Shown here: piece by piece, positions 58,764 to 64,000 of the stretch | Numbering within the stretch: position 1 is the first letter of the stretch | Layout of the letters: each line of letters opens with the position of its first letter | DNA from: Sipunculus nudus | Taxonomy: Eukaryota; Annelida; Sipuncula; Golfingiida; Sipunculidae | Direction: 5' to 3' | DNA length: 64,000 nt | Assembly (NCBI GenBank): GCA_026874595.1 | Contig: CM049320.1 | Coordinates: 32,272,214-32,336,213, forward strand | Notes under the pieces: generated by a model | The model's input: the letters and a program-made list of their open reading frames with translations, nothing else | The model's database searches: none | Told to the model about the DNA's origin: nothing | Position numbers and translations under genes: made by a program

Positions 58764-58967
58764 CATATATATATGCATTCCTTTTTTGGTAAATTGCATT
58801 TCGAGAGGAATCACTGTTGTATATTATGGTTTGCCTATTTTATAATTAAATATATTTGAACATCAACATTTGCATGCGGCTTTACTGGACCTAAAAATAG
58901 CAGAACTCTTTTAAAACAACAAATACATAAGGAATAAGTGATAGGACTTAATTCAGATTTCCTGTTT
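57144..58967. other. Copy B counterpart of 1-1790
   Basis: Matches 1-1790 with a 6-bp deletion near 58226, a 25-bp deletion near 58651 (microhomology gcg at the edges) and the expanded TA run. No gene recognised. Confidence 0.6.
58698..58776. repeat. (TA)n microsatellite, expanded in copy B
   Basis: About 38 TA units with tgta/taca interruptions where copy A (about 1585-1597) has only some five or six. Confidence 0.95.
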
Positions 58968-59510
58968 AAGAGAATAGTTTTTTACTGATTCTGTGGCCTA
59001 TTAGATACATTATTTAAAGGGAGACCAATTTGTAAGGTATTAGCGCTAAACAAAAGGCCATATGAAAGCAAAGCTAAATTCAAGGCGTTTAGCATTCTAC
59101 ATAATATGCTGTCTTTACTACGTAGAACAGCGGAAGCGCAGAACAAATCACCTGAGACTAAACAGCTCTTTATTATTTACTCCTCTACTGTAAGGGCTGG
59201 TGCCAACAACATATGTGTTCCATATTTATTGCCATCTGCAATAGAAAGTTATCAAATCGACCTAAAGAGCCTGGGAAGGCAGCGTTCACTCTGTGGTCTG
59301 TGTGCGCTAGGATCTCTGCTTCACAAATGTTCGTATGACCACAAAGCGAACAGAATGTTATTTGTGGCAAATCAACAGGGGCTATGAACTTCATTTTGTA
59401 TATATCTTGGGGAAAATGTATTCCCATGTTTAAAGCAAGGTTCCTCAATAAAAAAAATAGTGAGAGAACGTTAAATATCTCTACCCTCGATCCAAATGCA
59501 AATGAACTTT
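58968..59510. other. Copy-B-specific 543-bp block
   Basis: Replaces the 2.3-kb block of copy A. It carries frames on both strands (59106-59387 plus; 59185-59448 minus, the latter with CSLCGHTNIC). No family recognised and no transposon ends found. Confidence 0.6.
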
Positions 59511-60842
59511 TCGAATGGTTTCACATAAGTAAGACATTCGTTTCATAAAATGTATTTGTAGTCAGGTCAATTGGAGGCTATTGACTTGAACAATGAAAAT
59601 TTATATTCTGTGTTACAAATGTCTCTTTTATTGTGTGAAGCAGTCTTACATGTGTCTGTGTGGTGCTAGCATTGTCCACTGCCGTGGGAGACGGGCGAGC
59701 TGGCCCGGCCCACGCAGGGGGTCTGACGTGTAAACACAGCGCTCATACCAATCTGGAACTTTTTAAGGTGGGTCGCGCTGGATGAGTTTTTTTTACACAC
59801 TGATAATGGCAATAGAGCAAGAGTGTGTACTTACATACGCAGTAATGGAATATGTGTCAAAGACATTTCAAATTAATATTAAACTAATATTGTAGGTTAT
59901 TTCTATGCAATTAGATTCGGAACTTTCGGCCCGAGGTTTTTTACTAAATAAACTTATGTTCTGTTCTGTTCTATTTACCTTTTATTAGAAAACAAACGTT
60001 CCCCTTATTTTCAGAATATACTTTTTAACATTGTTTCTTAAGAACACATTAAAATTAAAGTGCTCTTTGATTCATTTCTTTAAGTCGACACGCATATGCA
60101 TTTATTCTTATCAGTGTAAAATTAGACTAATTTTATATATATATTTATACTTTTGTTAAAATCACCTTGTAGGAAAATTACAGTTTCATGATATAATTGA
60201 ATCCTGCTTTATTCTTTATGACTAGACGTTTTACAAATAATAAGAAAAATATGCCAAGTGCTATTAACAAGTTAAATTTTTACTCGCTGGGTCATTACAA
60301 TGAGTTTCCTTGCCATTGTATGTTATTTAAGAAAACTTTTTTATTTTTCGCAGTCTCTGAGCTCGTGTGTTAGTTTATATCATTAGGATTTCATGTAGCT
60401 TATAAAATGTTTTTCTTTTCTTGTTATATTTTTTTTTATAAGTCTCTCTCACTAATTAACTAGCAGTGACAATCACCGATTTCTTTTAACACGTCTTAAT
60501 AAATTTCTTCAAATTACGTTTTTGCTGTATTTGCTCGTGTGTGGGTTTTTATATATCATTAGAACTTTAGGTAGCTGATAAGCTAATTTTTTTGTTGTCA
60601 TTTACAGTTCCCCATCACTAAATAAATGCCAGTGACACTCACCGAGTTCTTCAAACCCGTCTCAATAAATTTGTAAGTTTTTATTTTCTTTCTTAAAAGT
60701 ATTAGGCAAAATACTCTTGACCCTATTTGAACGAAACATTGTACATGCGTGTCTTATGACCCATTAAATTTAATGCGGATACAAAAAAAGGGAGCAGGTC
60801 TAGTAGGATTCCTTGTCTTTACCTGGTGTAAGCTCTTCAGAG
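59511..60842. other. Copy B counterpart of 4119-5449
   Basis: Near-identical to copy A; no gene recognised. Confidence 0.5.
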
Positions 60843-62252
60843 CAGAGTTGGTTCTTAAAGTACTCGTACTAATAGTACTCGTACTTATGAGTTCTTTTTT
60901 GAGTACTAAGTACTCGTACTCGAGTAATTTTAAAAAAACGCCAAAGTACTCGTACTTTTACTCAAGTACATTGAAAGTACTCGGTACTCATATGAGTAAA
61001 TCACAAGTACTTTGGGTATTTCATATATCATTAAAATTGCTAAATACCTTTAATCTCAATTTATAATATTAATAATAGTATTATAGTATATTATAGTAAA
61101 CCATATCTGTTACTATAACTGAAACTATTATAGCATTTTCGCATCGATAACTACTTCTATTACTATAACATGGCTTCTATTTCTTATACTATTATATCTA
61201 TTTAATAAAAAAATATAAATAAATTGAACTATTTTATTATAAATACATTCATACAATTCATGTCTACATGTGTACAGTATTATATATGTCCAGCAAGGTA
61301 AGAACAACCTGTTCATCATAACATAAACTCACCAGTGCTCCGGGGCCTCGACTAACCATGCATGAATTGATTTATATATGAGACTAAATGTGATTGTAGG
61401 TTTAGCAGACTTTCAGTGGGAATTGCAGTCTTTGATGAGCTCAATACACAGTCTGTGGCACAACTAAGACTCAACTGTTGACTGTCAACTAATTAACCCA
61501 GAGAAAGCTGTGATTATCAGACCAAACACCCCTTAGCTACTACAAGATAGGCTGCGGCATCACATTCTACTATAGGCTGACAATAACTTGTCCAACATAC
61601 TGTGTAAGCACACAAAGGACTTCTCCAATGTTCAATGACCAAGCCTACTTAGTGAATTAACAAAGAGAACCAGGAGTTAACCTTAAGCCAAAGTCTTCTG
61701 TCCAGTGCCCAATGAACCATGAAAGCACCCAGCATTATCTAATTCCACTACACTGGGCCCATTTCTGTGATCTATCAACCTAATCAAAATAACACTCTAT
61801 TCATCAGATGTGTAAGCCAAGGATAGTAATAGAAAAGTAATAGCTATTATTCTATTACTTATGGTACAATTACCATTACTAGTTCAAATTTCTTTTCTAT
61901 CAGTAGTAATAATACTTTTACTAACTTTGAAAACCTGTAATACTCTATTTATATTATGTATTACTATCGCCTCATTCCTGGTTGCTGTGCCACTGAGGTA
62001 ACATGTTAATACTCATAAATTATAACACATGATGAATGACATAGTCGGTCTGTCAGATATGTTGTTTTAATCTATTTTCACATATACCGGTTGCCATTAA
62101 ATATCTTTATTAGGCTACAGCCACATATTATTCATAAGTCGTTATTATATAAATAACAACATATGTTTATTATTATTACTGTTATCATTATTGTTATCTT
62201 ATAGAAAGCTGATTCCAATGAAAGTGTGCTGATACACAGAGGAAGTTGGGGA

Positions 62253-62324
62253 TCCCTGTTAGCTCAGTGGTAGAGCAGACGACCGGCAATCGGAGGGTCA
62301 TGGGTTCGATTCCCATACGGGGTG
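62253..62324 (+). tRNA. tRNA-like SINE head 1 (GGC, Ala-like)
   Basis: 72 nt that fold as a cloverleaf. The acceptor tccctgt pairs with acggggt (first pair T-T), the D-arm is gctc..gagc, and the anticodon loop ccggcaa puts GGC at the anticodon. The T-arm is a perfect atggg..cccat. Box A tagctcagtgg and box B ggttcgattcc match consensus exactly. Loop position 33 is C instead of the universal T, and the anticodon stem has only three good pairs, so decoding function is unlikely. It is best read as the SINE promoter. Confidence 0.55.
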
Positions 62325-62557
62325 ATCCGATTTTTTCTGTGTATTCCTGTTCTATATCTCCATGAGATGGACCAGAATGGCCATTCAACATCTTTCTATA
62401 TAATATTTGATGCACACCATAAAAGGCCATCAGTTTATTACTGCTACATGCAAAGTCGCCGTGTCGACACATGTAGTATGTATAATACCAGTCACAGTAG
62501 TGACGTCACTTCGCTGGTTCCAATGAAAGTGTGCTGATACACAGAGGAAGTTGGGGA

Positions 62558-62629
62558 TCCCTGTTAGCTCAGTGGTAGAGCAGACGACCGGCAATCGGAG
62601 AGTCATGGGTTTGATTCCCATAAGGGGTG
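62558..62629 (+). tRNA. tRNA-like SINE head 2, box B damaged
   Basis: Second copy, 305 bp downstream. The fold is as in head 1 but with one more acceptor mismatch (aaggggt), and box B is changed to ggtttgattcc (C to T at the invariant position). Probably a passive part of the dimeric SINE. Confidence 0.5.
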
Positions 62630-63231
62630 ATCCGATTTTTTCTGTGTATTCCTGTTCCATATCATTATTGTTATCGTTGTTATTATTATATGATCACAAT
62701 TGGTTACGCATGGATAAATGCTTTTTACAATGTCAGTGCGATGTCATTTAACAATATAACTTTTATATGTTAACTTTAAAATTTTAATATGCATAATACA
62801 ACATTAAGTAAATTGCATATCCTGTCCGTGCTTAGAAATATATTTTTGAGAAACCAGGAGACCAGATGTTTCTTCAATGCAAACCGACTGTTATAATAAG
62901 TTTCATATATTTAAAATGTATATGACCTGTTTACATGCCCTAGAGTTTGCATTTCATCTCAGTATTTTGATTAAGCGTAACACATCATTGTATTTATTTT
63001 TATTTTGTCCTGGGTTTTCATTAATAAAAATATATTTAACTTTATGAGTATATATTAAATTTGATAACCTGATTAAACAAGTTTTTTTACAAAAAGTACT
63101 CATTAAGTACTCATGAGTACATTTCGAGTACGCGGAACTCGTACTCGAGTATTTTTGTAAAAGTGCAAAAGTACTTTTAAAGTACTCAGTACTCTGTTCG
63201 AGTACTTAAAAAGTACGCGGACCCACCTCTG

Positions 63232-64000
63232 CTTCAGGGTGTTACCATAGTATTGTCAATACGATATTTAAGAAGACCCGATAAACTTTCATCTATATCA
63301 TATTTAAAGATAACCTTAACAAGAAACACGCGTTTTGAACACGATGGTGAGGAAATAATTCACAAAATGGCTGAATTGAACTGTCAGAACGATTTATTAT
63401 TCATGAAGTTGTCTGTTTTGCTAAAGGTTGTTACTGATACATTCATATGAAGTGGAAGGTTTGTTTACATAGGTAAACCATGACAAAACAAATTACAAAG
63501 AGAGGACGGTGTTTTCTGTGGCTAACGTGCACCGTTTCAGGTTAATTTAAATTTACATGATAAAAAGTACCAATTTGAGAGGTACTTTCAAAATGGTAGT
63601 GTACGGTAGATTACACTCATTCTCTTAGGCGGTCAATATTGAGCATTACTAACAATAATTTCAAGGAAGAATTTTGTTCGTCGCGCATTTGAATCTTTAT
63701 CCGATTTCTCCGTTAAAACACAAGATTTGATTCTGATCGGCAAAATGGTTCAAGTAAGTCTGCCACATAGTTTGGATAAACATTTAAGATGATTAAACTT
63801 ATTTATGGAAAAAACTATAATTCTCAAGGCGCAAGCTTTAATAGCGAGACAGTTTAGTCCGCTTTTCTGTCGCCCCATAACAATGTAAGAGGTCCTACAC
63901 CATTTCCAATATCGTCAGTGCTTACAAGAACTGGAACCGCTTTATACATTTATGAAATCCCCATTCTACATTTATTCTTCACCATAGTTTATTATTATCG
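63232..64000. other. Copy B counterpart of 7352-8560
   Basis: Matches copy A apart from the loss of the SINE-bearing 436 bp: gaaggcg-type sequence at about 63829 joins directly to caagctttaatagcgagac. No gene recognised; the homology runs off the window edge. Confidence 0.6.

Larger units (their letters stand above)
62199..62660 (+). mobile_element. Dimeric tRNA-derived SINE insertion
   Basis: The 15-mer atcattattgttatc occurs perfectly at 62184-62198 and 62661-62675, and copy A has the site once without the insert (about 6790-6804). The insert is two head-containing repeats 305 bp apart (62208-about 62363 and 62513-62660), each starting gctg.ttccaatgaaag and ending with cctgtt(c/t)catat, around a 150-bp unrelated linker. 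Each head includes a tRNA-like fold with pol III boxes. The clean target duplication and lack of any protein fit LINE-mobilised SINE retroposition. Confidence 0.88.
60843..63231. mobile_element. Nonautonomous hAT-like element, copy B, with nested SINE
   Basis: Same element and same target duplication (60835-60842 cttcagag, 63232-63239 cttcaggg) as at 5450-7351, so the insertion predates the duplication. The right end is better preserved here than in copy A, reading agtactcagtactctg and then cgagtacttaaaaagtac before the terminal ccacctctg. It is longer than copy A by the SINE at 62199-62660 plus its 15-bp target duplication. No transposase frame is present. Confidence 0.8.
57144..64000. repeat. 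57-kb-spaced duplication, copy B
   Basis: Second direct copy of the segment at 1-8560. It carries its own 543-bp block (58968-59510) where copy A has 2.3 kb, a long TA microsatellite (about 58698-58776), and a 462-bp SINE with a 15-bp target duplication that is absent from copy A. A shared hAT-like element sits in both copies with the same target duplication, so it was present before they separated. The bases just before 57144 cannot be compared because copy A starts at the window edge. Confidence 0.95.

Overview
The window reads as intergenic and intronic DNA from an animal genome, most likely a bivalve mollusc. It is AT-rich with no bacterial-style gene packing, and it has long simple repeats and spliced genes. 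It also carries layers of transposon fossils: Gypsy-type gag and integrase, an L1-like LINE, a Penelope-like GIY-YIG fragment, hAT-like elements and tRNA-derived SINEs. The mollusc assignment is inferred from the look of the Gypsy and LINE peptides and the methyltransferase family. No database was searched.

Large-scale layout. The window opens and closes with two near-identical direct copies of one segment (1-8560 and 57144-64000, about 57.1 kb apart). They differ by scattered substitutions and a few clean indels. Between them lies an older, more diverged direct duplication (about 15183-20500 and 43400-48085, about 28 kb apart). Each unit of the older pair carries one minus-strand copy of a four-exon class I SAM-dependent methyltransferase gene. 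The first copy (17433-20112) assembles into an intact 283-codon frame with canonical splice sites. The second (45200-47702) keeps all splice sites and exon lengths except exon 1, which has a 4-nt deficit that breaks the frame, and it has lost the acidic SAM-binding residue.

Region by region. 1-8560: duplicated segment with a nonautonomous hAT-like element (5450-7351) and two tRNA-related SINE fragments. 8561-13640: mostly anonymous, with a Tc1/pogo-like terminus and a short repeated coding-like exon (11140-11255, 13020-13256). 13642-15182: Gypsy integrase fossil split by a GC-rich-ended hAT-like element with a perfect 8-bp target duplication. 15183-20500: methyltransferase unit A. 20600-22700: a 172-bp duplication, a 20-bp minisatellite and a Gypsy gag fossil. 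24900-27180: a decayed array of roughly 313-bp units. 27181-41435: largely anonymous, with a PLE fragment at 37.7-38.1 kb and a small inverted-repeat element. 41446-43400: Gypsy gag and integrase scraps, a repeated 110-bp module and a second minisatellite. 43400-48085: methyltransferase unit B. 48288-55706: full-length but dead L1-like LINE with a 12-bp target duplication, interrupted by a 1.93-kb fold-back element with about 365-bp inverted arms made of tandem 20-22-bp units. 55719-57143: anonymous. 57144-64000: second copy of the opening segment, carrying a SINE insertion (perfect 15-bp target duplication) that the first copy lacks.

The only plausible functional protein gene is methyltransferase copy A. 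Nearly everything else is transposon debris, tandem repeats or DNA in which I recognise nothing. The nested insertions give a relative order: hAT before the 57-kb duplication and SINE after it; LINE before fold-back; Gypsy before GC-ended hAT.
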